From assembly GCA_022562795.1 (NCBI GenBank), contig JADFOP010000003.1:25197-89196 (forward strand): a stretch of DNA of 64,000 bases. The letters run 5' to 3'. This document shows, in pieces, positions 37,293-46,240 of this stretch. The notes under the pieces are model-generated. The model had not been told where the DNA came from. It searched no databases and worked only from the letters and a program-made list of their open reading frames with translations. The DNA comes from Nitrospinota bacterium (GTDB lineage Bacteria; JADFOP01). Numbering within the stretch: the stretch's first letter is position 1; each line of letters begins with the position of its first letter. A program made the translations under genes and the position numbers.

Positions 37293-37934
37293 ATGGTGGA
37301 GGCGTTGCGTACCGTGGTCGGATACTTCCCCTTGGGCACGACCCTCGTAAAAGGGGGCATCCTCATGGTGCCAATCGGGATATGCTCGCTCCTTGCGGTG
37401 GCCATCGTCCTGGAGCGCTTCTTCATGCTTCGCCAACCCAGGGTTATCTCGCCCGAGGTCCTTCGCCGGGTTGAAAGCCATCTTCGAGAGGGTGAGACGG
37501 ACGAGGCGCTCTCCCTTTGCCGCCACCGACCGTCCGCCATTACCCGGGTCCTCCACGTCGGGATCGCCAACCACCAAAGGCCCAAAGGCGAAATCAAGGA
37601 GATTATCGAGGACGCAGGGCGCCACGAGGTTCCCAGCCTCGAGCGATACCTGGGGGTCCTGGGGACCATCGCGTCAATCTCGCCGCTCCTTGGGCTGCTG
37701 GGGACGGTGACCGGAATGATTAAGGTCTTCAATGTCATCGCAGTCAGGGGTGTCGGCCACCCGGGAGCCCTGGCCGGTGGGATCAGCGAGGCTCTAATCA
37801 CTACCGCCGCAGGCCTGTCCGTCGCCATACCATCGTTGGTCTTTTACAACTATTTCGTTACCAAAGCCGACGGGCTCGTTATCGAGATGGAGAAGGCCTC
37901 GTTGCGTATGCTCGACATACTGAAGAGCGACTGA
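37293..37934 (+). CDS. ExbB/TolQ/MotA-family proton channel
   Basis: A 213-residue inner-membrane protein with three predicted helices (about 20-42, 130-150, 170-190) and the family motif LGLLGTVTGMIKVFNVIA, then GGISEALITTAAGLSVAIPSL. It forms the stator pentamer around an ExbD dimer and converts proton motive force to torque or pull. It precedes ExbD by 10 bp. Whether it serves TonB-type uptake or a Tol/Agl-type motor cannot be told. Confidence 0.93.
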   Translation: MVEALRTVVGYFPLGTTLVKGGILMVPIGICSLLAVAIVLERFFMLRQPRVISPEVLRRVESHLREGETDEALSLCRHRPSAITRVLHVGIANHQRPKGEIKEIIEDAGRHEVPSLERYLGVLGTIASISPLLGLLGTVTGMIKVFNVIAVRGVGHPGALAGGISEALITTAAGLSVAIPSLVFYNYFVTKADGLVIEMEKASLRMLDILKSD

Positions 37935-37944
37935 GGGGGGACCG

Positions 37945-38358
37945 GTGGAGTTTGCCAGCAGACGTCGCGTAAACGCGAGCCTCAACATCACGCCGCTAAT
38001 CGACGTGGTCCTGCTCCTTCTAATCTTCTTCATGATATCGACGACATTCGTCGTCCAGCCTGGCATCCCCATCCAGTTACCGGAGGCCGTCTCGGCTTCC
38101 GGCCAGATACAGCGCGAATGGGTGGTGGCGGTCACCGCCCAGGACGAAATCTACCTGAACGAAGTCCGGGTGACCCTGAAAACCCTCCAGCGTCAGCTTG
38201 AGGCGGCGGTCGGAAGGGGCGAGATCGAAGTCCTGATAATCAAGGGTGACGAGGTGGCTCGTCACGGTCGAATCGTGAAAGTGATGGACGCCGCCAAGCT
38301 GGCCGGCGTCAAGCGTCTGGCCATCGCCACGGCGCACAAATCGACCGGTCGGCCATAA
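37945..38358 (+). CDS. ExbD/TolR-family protein
   Basis: A 137-residue protein from a GTG start: short cytoplasmic N-terminus, one membrane helix carrying the proton-carrying Asp20 (NITPLIDVVLLLLIFFMIS), then a periplasmic domain with VTLKTLQRQLEAAV and KVMDAAKLAGVKRLAIAT. It partners the ExbB protein encoded just upstream. Confidence 0.93.
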   Translation: MEFASRRRVNASLNITPLIDVVLLLLIFFMISTTFVVQPGIPIQLPEAVSASGQIQREWVVAVTAQDEIYLNEVRVTLKTLQRQLEAAVGRGEIEVLIIKGDEVARHGRIVKVMDAAKLAGVKRLAIATAHKSTGRP

Positions 38359-38365
38359 AATCCCC

Positions 38366-39268
38366 ATGTCCAACGCTATTGAGATCGAGAGCTTCCTGGA
38401 CCCCCCGGCGACCCGCGGGCCCCTGGCGGCAGCTCTCGCGTGGTCGGTCGTCCTCCACGGCCTGCTCGTCTACCTCTCACCTCCTCTAGGCCAGGCGCAT
38501 ATCCCCAACAAAGTCGTCTACACGGAAGTTGAGCTCCTCCGGATGCCAGAGGCGCCTCCAATCGTGCGCCGTGCCCCTCCCCCTGCGCCGGCGACCACGC
38601 CTGCCGTCCAGCAGAAGGTCTGGAAGTCCGTCGAGGGCGAAGCCGCCGCCGTCCTGGAGCGCCGGGCGCTGGAGGCGCTGCGCCGGGCCCGGACAGAGAG
38701 CCTGGGAAGTACCCTGGCCTACCCGGGTCTAGACCTTACGTTGCCTAAGACGCCCGCCGAGGAGCCCGCTAAGCGGGGTGAGGAGCCCGAGGCCATGTTG
38801 CTCCAGGAGTCCCTCGCCCGGGCCGGCCGGGCTGTGGCAATGCCGGGGGTCCCCACGGGTGAAGAGCTCCGCGCAGAGCCGGGAATTCCGGGCGAGCGGA
38901 AGCCCTTTGCCTTAGCTAGCGAGACCGCCCGGCGTCTGGCCCGCAACCTAATGGAGGCGGAGCTAGCCAGGAAGCCCTCGCCTGCGCCGCCACCCACATC
39001 AACGGGGATCGCGGGCCCGGCGGCCAGCAGGCAAGTTCTCTACCGTCCACCCCTGCCGAAAGTTACCGTGGAGCGCGAGACGGCCGTTCTCCTCAAGTTC
39101 TGGGTACGACCAGATGGAACGGTGGGCCGGGTCGTGCCGCTGCGCAAGGGCGATCCCAGGCTGGAGGCTGTGGCGGTTCGCTTCCTCAAGGGATGGCGAT
39201 TCGATCCGCTGACGGAGAAGACGCCAGAGCAGTGGGGCACGATCCCTATCGTCTTTCGAAGGCCGTAA
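38366..39268 (+). CDS. TonB-like energy transducer
   Basis: A 300-residue protein: an N-terminal helix (AALAWSVVLHGLLVYLSPP), a long Pro/Ala/Glu linker (about 50-210) and a C-terminal TonB domain with AVLLKFWVRPDGTVGRV and the final WRFDPL-type strand. It is third gene of ExbB-ExbD-TonB and follows ExbD by 7 bp. The TonB domain is divergent and lacks the classical YP box, so its receptor need not be a siderophore protein. Confidence 0.83.
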   Translation: MSNAIEIESFLDPPATRGPLAAALAWSVVLHGLLVYLSPPLGQAHIPNKVVYTEVELLRMPEAPPIVRRAPPPAPATTPAVQQKVWKSVEGEAAAVLERRALEALRRARTESLGSTLAYPGLDLTLPKTPAEEPAKRGEEPEAMLLQESLARAGRAVAMPGVPTGEELRAEPGIPGERKPFALASETARRLARNLMEAELARKPSPAPPPTSTGIAGPAASRQVLYRPPLPKVTVERETAVLLKFWVRPDGTVGRVVPLRKGDPRLEAVAVRFLKGWRFDPLTEKTPEQWGTIPIVFRRP

Positions 39269-39369
39269 GGGGAGCTCTAAGACGGGACCCCCTTTCCCTA
39301 TTTACACTCCCGGGGCCCTTTCGTAGACTAAGGCATCATCATCGCGCCTCAGCGCCGGGGCTTGCAAAC

Positions 39370-40968
39370 ATGAGCCGACAACTCCTTCGGATTCTCACAT
39401 CCTGCGCCCTTCTGCTTGTGGCCTCGGGCGCTTCTGTTTCCTTGAGCGCCGAGACCAAAGAGATTTTGGCCATTCCTGTGGACCCATTCGGCGTACCAGG
39501 CTTCATCAGATTGCTCCACGACCCCGTGGCTGACGAGATAATTCTTGCAGTCACCCCTCAGGACCTGCGCTCCACCGCGTATGACCGCTTCTTCGCCACC
39601 TGGGAGGTGTCGACACCCGAGGGGGTCCAGACCCAGCCTTCACCACCGGCGAGCCTCTCGACCTTTGGACCCTGGTCAGAGACCGTACGCCACCCGGTTA
39701 GTGGCCGTTACAGAGCTGATCTCGTCTTGGAGCGGCCCCGGCCCGACGGCCGCCTGGAAGCCTCACGGCGCCTCTCCATCAATTTCGTCTTCGACGCCGA
39801 ATCCTCTACCGCTGAACTTGACGCCAAAGCACCCCCGCGTGCCATGCCCCGGGCTGGTCGGGCGGGGAGCCTCGCCTCGCTCCGCCGGGCTGGGGCTCTA
39901 GAGATAGTTCGGGTTAAGGCCGTGGGAGCTTCCGCAGTCCATCCTGCAGCAGGTCTTTTTCGGCCCGAGGAGCGGGCTGTCACCATCAACTACGCCTGGC
40001 GAGGCGCCAGGCCGGGCACCCCGCTGGTCGCCACGTGGTATTACCTGGAGGGGATGGAGCGGCTTCAATGGTTGACCCAAAGGGAAATCCTTCAGGCTAT
40101 CGAGGGCAAAGGCCGGTTTACCTTCGTTATCGACGAGGAAGAACAGTGGTTTACGGGTGATTACGTGGTGGAGATAACAGCCGCCGGCCAATTGCTCCGG
40201 GAGGTCTTTTTCGCCGTGCGTCCGTGGGAGAAGCTCGACGCCGGCCGATCGCTCGTGGTCGTGGCGATGAGCGTCACCGCATCAGGGGCTGTCCCCCAAC
40301 CGGTGGGCCCGGGGGCAGTAGTGTCACCAGACGCCCAGCAGGTAGACCTGCGGGTAGCCTACAGGGGCGGAACGCCGGGTCAGCGCCTCACCTCCAGTTG
40401 GCATTTCGTCGAAGGGGCCCTTCGCCGTCCGTTCAGCAAGTCAACAGTCGAAATCCTAAGGCCCGATTACGAGGCAGCGTTCTCGTTTACCTTGCGACCT
40501 GGAGAGAAGTGGCTACCGGGAACCTACGAGGTGGACATTTTCTCTGGGACCGATTTGGTGGCCACAGCGACCTACCGGGTCAGTGCACCGGCAGATAGGG
40601 CCGCATGGCCAGCTGCAGAGCCCGCCCGCGTGGCGCTTCGGCCCGACCTGGTCCCCGCCGGTGAGGAGTGCATCGTCGAGGGACGGGGCTTTTCCGCCAA
40701 CGGCCGTATCTCCCTGGAAGGCATTGTGTTGATCGACGCCTCGGGCCGGACCGAGCGCTTTCAGGGGGCGCCCCTGAGGCTCTCGCCTCAGGGGACCTTC
40801 GCCTTCCGCTTCCGGATACCCCCGAACACTGCTCCGGGAGTTGCCTCTATATCCGTGACCGATCAGGCTCACCGCACGGCCACTGTGAGCTTTCAGGTGG
40901 CGCGGCCTCAGACGGTCAAGGAGCAGATTAAAGAGATCGAGCGCCAGTGGAAAGGTATTTTCCGTTGA
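39370..40968 (+). CDS. secreted protein with two repeated Ig-like domains
   Basis: A 532-residue protein. The start at ATG 39370 gives a signal peptide (MSRQLLRILTSCALLLVASGASVSLSAE); the frame opens 59 codons earlier inside the tonB-like gene. After an N-terminal region of about 180 residues come two related beta-sandwich units: VTINYAWRGARPGTPLVATWYYLEG and VDLRVAYRGGTPGQRLTSSWHFVEG, each ending in a VVEITA/EVDIFS strand. A C-terminal IPT/TIG-like domain ends near 515 (GVASISVTDQAHRTATVSFQV). Probably an envelope component; function unknown. Confidence 0.75.
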   Translation: MSRQLLRILTSCALLLVASGASVSLSAETKEILAIPVDPFGVPGFIRLLHDPVADEIILAVTPQDLRSTAYDRFFATWEVSTPEGVQTQPSPPASLSTFGPWSETVRHPVSGRYRADLVLERPRPDGRLEASRRLSINFVFDAESSTAELDAKAPPRAMPRAGRAGSLASLRRAGALEIVRVKAVGASAVHPAAGLFRPEERAVTINYAWRGARPGTPLVATWYYLEGMERLQWLTQREILQAIEGKGRFTFVIDEEEQWFTGDYVVEITAAGQLLREVFFAVRPWEKLDAGRSLVVVAMSVTASGAVPQPVGPGAVVSPDAQQVDLRVAYRGGTPGQRLTSSWHFVEGALRRPFSKSTVEILRPDYEAAFSFTLRPGEKWLPGTYEVDIFSGTDLVATATYRVSAPADRAAWPAAEPARVALRPDLVPAGEECIVEGRGFSANGRISLEGIVLIDASGRTERFQGAPLRLSPQGTFAFRFRIPPNTAPGVASISVTDQAHRTATVSFQVARPQTVKEQIKEIERQWKGIFR

Positions 40969-41047
40969 GTTGCCCGGAGAGGGGCGCCTCGTCTGCGACG
41001 CCTGTAGGTAGGCCCAAGTCACGCCGACCCGGCTCTGAGGGGAGACG

Positions 41048-41365
41048 GTGATGTACAAACTCAACTGGAAGGGCCTGGGAGATGCCCTCTACTCTCAGGA
41101 CGGCATGGTGACAGCGGTCAAGGGAGCGATTATTCTGGCTCTTTGGGGGGCCGCGCGGGTCCTCCACCATTACTACGGCCTAAAGCCTCCAGAGGGAATG
41201 GGCATCGTGGAGGCTGTAAAACGCGGAAAGATGCGCCCGACCAAGCGGTTCTTGGCCTTGCCGCATCCCAGGCGCCGCGTCGTGCGGAACGCCGAAAACA
41301 CCCTTTATACGGTGCTGACCATCCTGGGTATCCTCTTCGTCCTGACCTATTTTCAGATTCTCTAG
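41048..41365 (+). CDS. small membrane protein
   Basis: A 105-residue protein with two hydrophobic segments (about 20-38 and 85-103) flanking a basic cytoplasmic loop. It lies between the Ig-like gene and the TPR-TonB gene in the same orientation, with GGGGAGACGG before its ATG. No known family is recognised; it may be part of the same envelope complex. Confidence 0.55.
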   Translation: MMYKLNWKGLGDALYSQDGMVTAVKGAIILALWGAARVLHHYYGLKPPEGMGIVEAVKRGKMRPTKRFLALPHPRRRVVRNAENTLYTVLTILGILFVLTYFQIL

Positions 41366-41462
41366 GTGGGGTGAAGGGTCTCAAATCGGGGAGGACCGAT
41401 TTCTTGTTGCCCCTCCTTCCTGGCCTCGTGATAGGCTGTCTTGTAAATGTCTCCAATAGGGG

Positions 41463-42935
41463 ATGCCGCGAGCCGTGATGAATCGTCGTCGCTCCATATG
41501 CCTCCTGGCTTCTGCCCTGCTGGCGCTCGCCCTTATGCTGGGGTCCGCCTTGGGCGCGGAGCCCTCACCGCAGCCTGAGGTATCCCAGAGGCTCCTTGGC
41601 GCTGGACGGGATGCTGCCGATAGAGGGGACTATGGCGAAGCGGATTTAGCTCTGCGTGGAGCGCTGGCCTCCTGTCGGGCCGTGGGGGATGAAGGCTGTA
41701 TGTGGACGGCGCTCGCCTCGCTGGCCGCCGTGGCCCAGGCCCGTGGAAAGCTCGATGAGGCGAGGGGCTTCGCCAACGAGGCGCTGGTGGTCGCCCACCG
41801 GATGGGCGACCGGCCGGCCGAAGCCGAGAGCTACCACATCCTGGCGTCGGTGTTGGCCGAGACGGGAAATTCGGAAGAGGCCTGGGCAGCCGCGGTACGG
41901 GTCCTGGCCGTGGGCAACGAGCTTGAGCGGGCCGACTTCCAAGCAAGGGCCCTGAATGTCTTCGGTAGGTTGGAGCTGGCCGCCGGTAGAACGGATGAGG
42001 CCTGCGGGGCCTTCGAGGAGGCCTCGGTCCGAGCCAAGCTGTCGGGTATCGTCTCCCTGGGGATGAGGGCGCTGATGGGCGTCGGGCGCTGTCGCCTCGC
42101 CCGGGGCGAACTTAAAGAGGCAGACGCCGCCTTCGAGGAGGCCTTCACCGAAGCGGTCGGTTTGGGGGATGAGCTTTCGGTGGCTCGGCTCATGCAGGAG
42201 ATGGGACGGCTCGCCTCCGCTCGCGGTGAGCCCGCCCGAGCCGAGGAGCTCTTGGACGAGGCCTTGAGGAAGTTCCGCGCATTGGGGGCCCCGACCTACG
42301 CAGAGAGGGCGGCCGCCGACCTGGAGAAGCTGCGGGCCGAGGCCCGCCTTCCGACTGCGTCCGAGAAGGCCGAGAGGGCCGCCGATGCCCTACGCCGGGG
42401 CCTGGAGCGCTTCGAGGCGGGCAACTTGGAGGCGGCGGTCCGGGAGCTAAAGGAAGCCGTAACCCTCGCCCCATACGATCTGGAGGCCCATCAGGCTCTG
42501 GGGCGGGCCTACCTCGACCTCGGCCTCCAAGCGCTGGCCGATGAGGAGAGCCGATATTCCTCGGCTTTGGCGGCGAATAACTCCACCCTCGGCCTCGACT
42601 CCCCAAACCCTCTCTACCGCGATTACTTCTCTAAGCTGCACCGCCAGATCGACAGGGTCTACGTCGTCCCAGCCGAGGTATCGAGCGGAGAGCTGGCCGG
42701 CGCCGTCAAAGTGACCTTTACGCTGGAGCGGACGGGCCGACTCGCCGATGCCTCTGTAGAGAGTTCGGACGGCTCGACCCTCCTCAGCGAAGCAGCCCTT
42801 ACCACGCTGAGGCTCGCCGATCCATTCAATCCATTTCCTGACGGTATGCCCCAAGAGCGAGTCACAATCACGGCCCGGTTCGTGTACGATAAAGATTTAG
42901 CTAAGGGGCCTACTTCATCCCCGTGGAAAAAGTAA
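41463..42935 (+). CDS. secreted TPR protein with C-terminal TonB domain
   Basis: A 490-residue protein, or 485 if the second ATG (MNRRRSICLL) is used. Signal peptide to about residue 30, TPR repeats through about 360, then a TonB-like C-terminal domain (about 390-485: LAGAVKVTFTLERTGRLADASV, then ALTTLRLADPFNPFPDG, then ITARFVY). TPR and TonB domains are thus joined in one exported chain without an inner-membrane anchor beyond the signal. It lies at the end of the ExbBD/TonB operon. Function unknown. Confidence 0.75.
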   Translation: MPRAVMNRRRSICLLASALLALALMLGSALGAEPSPQPEVSQRLLGAGRDAADRGDYGEADLALRGALASCRAVGDEGCMWTALASLAAVAQARGKLDEARGFANEALVVAHRMGDRPAEAESYHILASVLAETGNSEEAWAAAVRVLAVGNELERADFQARALNVFGRLELAAGRTDEACGAFEEASVRAKLSGIVSLGMRALMGVGRCRLARGELKEADAAFEEAFTEAVGLGDELSVARLMQEMGRLASARGEPARAEELLDEALRKFRALGAPTYAERAAADLEKLRAEARLPTASEKAERAADALRRGLERFEAGNLEAAVRELKEAVTLAPYDLEAHQALGRAYLDLGLQALADEESRYSSALAANNSTLGLDSPNPLYRDYFSKLHRQIDRVYVVPAEVSSGELAGAVKVTFTLERTGRLADASVESSDGSTLLSEAALTTLRLADPFNPFPDGMPQERVTITARFVYDKDLAKGPTSSPWKK

Positions 42936-43072
42936 ATGCGGCGGTGGCTTTGAAGCCCTTTCGCTCCCTCCTGACTTAGTCCTAACAAGGCGCTGCCCGC
43001 TGGAAAGAAGGGTTTGAAATAGGATAGGATAAGAAAAAATATTTCTTTTTTAATATCTACATGAAAAAACAC

Positions 43073-43101
43073 TTGACAACCTTCCTCTCAGGTGTTAAAT
43101 A
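43073..43101 (+). promoter_or_regulatory. sigma-70 promoter for the TadG-like gene
   Basis: TTGACA (43073-43078), 17-bp spacer, TAAATA (43096-43101), in an AT-rich patch of an otherwise GC-rich region. It lies 85 bp before the ATG at 43186, which has a near-perfect GGAGGTGA ribosome-binding site. Confidence 0.6.
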
Positions 43102-43185
43102 TTATTATGTAAGCCAGCGACCCGGCCGGCCCCTCACACCTCATCGGGGGCTAGGAGCCACAAGTCGCATGGAGGTGATACTCAG

Positions 43186-44496
43186 ATGCAGAGGCGGGAC
43201 ACATTAGGAAATCATTCTTCGGCCCGGAGAGCGTCCTTTCTAGCGTGGCGAGGCGACGAACGGGGGGCTGTTGCCGTTCTTGTAGCGGTGCTCCTGGCTG
43301 TTCTGATCGGTTTTGCAGGCCTCGTCATCGACCTTGGCCATCTGTTCGTCGTCCACTCCACGCTTCAAAACGTCGCCGACTCGGCCTCCCTAGCCGCCGC
43401 CTCAAGCCTGAGCTACGGCCCCGATGAGGCCAGAGGCCAGGCTCAGCTCCTAGCCCATAAGCACGCTGTAGACGGCACTCCAGTCGCCCTCGCTCTGGTG
43501 GACATCGAGCTTGGCACCTGGGATAAGGAGACCAAGACTTTCACCGTCTTGGAGCCAGCCCAAGAGGCAAACGCCAACAGTGTCCGGGTCATGGCTCAGC
43601 GCTCCCAAGACCGCAACAACCCCATATTTCTCATCTTCATGCCCTTGTTCGGGCACCAGGCATCGGACGTGAGAGCGATCTCCGTGGCGTACCAGGCGGG
43701 TTCGTGTATGGGGGGCATTATCGGCGGGAGACGGATAACCCTCAACAGCTCAAGTGTCACCGATAGCTACAATTCCGACTTCGGGCCGTACAGCCCCGCT
43801 ACAGCGAATCAAAATGGGGATGTCTGCAGCTGCGGAGACATCGAGCTCAACTCGTCGGCCGGCGTAAATGGCGATGCGGGGCCTGGCGATGGTCATGAGG
43901 TTATCCTGAATAGCTCCGCCTACGTCACAGGCTCCACTACCCCCGGGGGCTGCCCGGTATTACCCGACGTCGAGCTCGGTGACATCGCCACAAACAACGA
44001 CAACGGCAACATCCCGACAATGACGGACGACGGCAATGATCCTTTTGAGGATGGGCCTTACGATCTCGCACTTAATAGAGGCGACAGTATCACTTTGCCC
44101 GGTGGCCGGTACTACTTCAACTCGGTCGTGCTTAACAGCTCCTCGACGCTAAGCGTTGCGGGTCCGACCGTCATATACGTTACCGGGGAGTTCGCTGTGA
44201 ATGGTTCGGGCATCATGAATCCAGGCCTAAATCCGCAAGACCTCGTTGTTATGATCTCCTCCACCTTGGAGGTGCAACTTAACAGCAGCGTCGATTTCTA
44301 CGGCGTCATCTACGCGCCCAACGCGCGTGTCGTCAATAACAGCGGCGTCGAATTTTATGGGTCAATAATGGCAGATGAGGTCACCTTCAACAGTTCGGTC
44401 CAGTTCCATTACGACGAAGCGCTAAGCGATCTGGCGTTCCTCGACGGCGTGGAGATCGTCTTCAATAGCACTTTGAGCTCCACTCTCGTCCGGTAG
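43186..44496 (+). CDS. TadE/G-like pilus/surface protein with LNSS repeats
   Basis: A 436-residue protein. Residues 25-75 match the TadG/TadE-type N-terminus (DERGAVAVLVAVLLAVLIGFAGLVIDLGHLFVV, then ADSASLAAASSL), the class of membrane-anchored proteins exported by Tad/Flp systems. The C-terminal half (about 180-436) carries seven [LF]NS[ST] repeats in a beta-helix-like spacing (ITLNSSS, IELNSSA, VILNSSA, VVLNSSS, VQLNSSV, VTFNSSV, IVFNSTL). Two cysteines (CSCGD) lie at the repeat start. No Tad secretion genes are nearby. Own promoter and strong ribosome-binding site. Confidence 0.72.
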   Translation: MQRRDTLGNHSSARRASFLAWRGDERGAVAVLVAVLLAVLIGFAGLVIDLGHLFVVHSTLQNVADSASLAAASSLSYGPDEARGQAQLLAHKHAVDGTPVALALVDIELGTWDKETKTFTVLEPAQEANANSVRVMAQRSQDRNNPIFLIFMPLFGHQASDVRAISVAYQAGSCMGGIIGGRRITLNSSSVTDSYNSDFGPYSPATANQNGDVCSCGDIELNSSAGVNGDAGPGDGHEVILNSSAYVTGSTTPGGCPVLPDVELGDIATNNDNGNIPTMTDDGNDPFEDGPYDLALNRGDSITLPGGRYYFNSVVLNSSSTLSVAGPTVIYVTGEFAVNGSGIMNPGLNPQDLVVMISSTLEVQLNSSVDFYGVIYAPNARVVNNSGVEFYGSIMADEVTFNSSVQFHYDEALSDLAFLDGVEIVFNSTLSSTLVR

Positions 44497-44551
44497 CTCA
44501 ATATCCCGGAGGGCTTAGGAAACGTAGGACGAAGAGGAGGCACCAAGGTTC

Positions 44552-45424
44552 ATGCCAACTAATGATTCGACAGCCAATGAGCTAACTGGAAGCCTGATCC
44601 GCATCCGATCTTCTATGGAGGGGCTCCATACAGCCGAACGGAGGGTGGCCGAGGCCGTCCTATCCAACCCCGAATCGATTCTGACGAGCTCTGTCACTGA
44701 AGTCGCAAACAGCGCCGGCGCGAGCGAGGCCACCGTTGTCCGTTTCTGCCGGTCTTTGGGCTACAAAGGCTACCAGGACTTTAAAATTTCTCTCGCCAGA
44801 GACCTTGTGTCTCCCATCAAGAGCCTCCACGAGGAGTTGGAAGAAGGCGATGAGCCGCCGGATGTGGCGGCCAAGGTCTTCCGATCCCACATCCAGGCCC
44901 TGGAGGAGACCCTCGCCGTGCTCGACCCCGCCCATTTCGCCAAAGCCGTGGAGCTCCTCGTCGGCGCTCGGCAAATCTTCTTTATCGGGGTTGGAACCTC
45001 GGCGCCCAACATCCTCGATGCACAGAACAAGTTCTTCCGGCTGGGCTATGCGACCTCTGCGCAGAGCGACAGCCACCTGCAGGCCATGCAGGCGGCGCTG
45101 CTGGAGCCGGATGACGTGGTGGTGGCCATCTCCCACTCGGGACAGACCCGCGACACCATCGAGACGGTCCAGGTCGCTAAGGCCAGAGGGGCGAGCGCCA
45201 TTGCCATCACCAACGCGGCCCTCTCGCCGCTGGCAAAGCTCTGTGACATCACCCTGGTGACCGCCTCTCGCGAAACTCGGTTCCGTATGGAGGCCCTCGC
45301 CAGCCGTATAGCTCAGACCACTATTATCAACGCCCTCTTCATGGCCTGCAGCCTGGCAGATATGGAGCGCACCTTACTGCTTCGCGAGGTCATCGAAGAG
45401 GCAGTTGTCGGCAAGCAGTACTGA
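44552..45424 (+). CDS. RpiR/MurR-family regulator (HTH + SIS domain)
   Basis: A 290-residue regulator with an N-terminal HTH (EVANSAGASEATVVRFCRSLGYKGYQDFK) and a C-terminal SIS phosphosugar-binding domain (about 125-260: ARQIFFIGVGTSAPNILDAQNKFFRLG, then VVVAISHSGQTRDTIETV). RpiR-type proteins sense sugar phosphates. It is the first gene of the microcompartment block, with GAGGAGG upstream, which suggests the compartment handles a phosphorylated sugar or sugar acid. Confidence 0.9.
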   Translation: MPTNDSTANELTGSLIRIRSSMEGLHTAERRVAEAVLSNPESILTSSVTEVANSAGASEATVVRFCRSLGYKGYQDFKISLARDLVSPIKSLHEELEEGDEPPDVAAKVFRSHIQALEETLAVLDPAHFAKAVELLVGARQIFFIGVGTSAPNILDAQNKFFRLGYATSAQSDSHLQAMQAALLEPDDVVVAISHSGQTRDTIETVQVAKARGASAIAITNAALSPLAKLCDITLVTASRETRFRMEALASRIAQTTIINALFMACSLADMERTLLLREVIEEAVVGKQY

Positions 45425-45500
45425 GGAGGGAACGGGAGAAGAGGGTGGACGATAGAGCGACGCTCGCTCTTTCACTAGCCCCAGATTGGGAGTTCAACCG

Positions 45501-46160
45501 ATGATGATCGAACAGACCACGAATGGCATAGACCTTCGCACCTTTATCGTTCTGGATAACCTGCAGTACCAGCTCGCCTCCTTTATTGGCACGACCGCCC
45601 GTGGGTTTTTGCCCATCGGGGGGATGGCGAGCCTATTCGTCGAGATCGCCCCAGGGATCGCCATCAACCGGCTGACCGACGTGGCCCTCAAGGCCACCAA
45701 CGTCAAGCCCGCCATGCAGATCGTGGAGCGTGCCTACGGGCTTCTGGAGGTTCACTCCGAAAGCCAGGCCGACGTACGCCAGGCGGGCCAGGCCATCCTC
45801 GATGACTTGGGCCTCCAGGAAAGAAACCGCCGCAAGCCCCGCACCGTCTCGACCCAGATCATCCGCAACGTAGACGACTATCAGGCCCAACTCATCAACC
45901 GGGAGCGCCACGGTCAGATGCTCATACCTGGCCAGACCCTTTACATCCTGGAGGTGGAGCCAGCGGGCTACGCTGCGCTGGCCGCCAACGAGGCTGAGAA
46001 GGCAAGCAACGTCAACCTGGTAGACGTGAGGCCCTTCGGGGCCTTTGGGCGACTCTACCTGGGCGGTGAGGAGCGCGACGTTGTGGTCGGCAGCGAGGCG
46101 GCCCTTCGGTCCCTGGAGATGGTGGATGGCCGCGAGGTCGCCGAGGGGACTGAGAGATGA
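45501..46160 (+). CDS. tandem-domain BMC shell protein (BMC-T)
   Basis: A 219-residue shell protein containing two BMC-type units: residues about 42-105 ([27 protein letters not shown]) and 146-210 ([25 protein letters not shown]). BMC-T trimers are pseudo-hexagonal tiles, often with gated pores. The N-terminal 40 residues are an extra extension. The sequence is divergent from the second BMC-T at 49.6 kb. The start is the first of two adjacent ATGs, with GGGAG upstream. Confidence 0.75.
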   Translation: MMIEQTTNGIDLRTFIVLDNLQYQLASFIGTTARGFLPIGGMASLFVEIAPGIAINRLTDVALKATNVKPAMQIVERAYGLLEVHSESQADVRQAGQAILDDLGLQERNRRKPRTVSTQIIRNVDDYQAQLINRERHGQMLIPGQTLYILEVEPAGYAALAANEAEKASNVNLVDVRPFGAFGRLYLGGEERDVVVGSEAALRSLEMVDGREVAEGTER

Positions 46161-46240
46161 GCCGAAGAAGAAAAGGAAAAAATGGATCGCCGGCCAAGCG
46201 AACCCGCGATTTCAATAAAGGAGGGGGAGGAGGTGAGGTC

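Noticed and set aside
43020-43060. AT-rich A/T runs after the TPR-TonB gene as a terminator
   Set aside because: The stem would be only A-T pairs and too weak.
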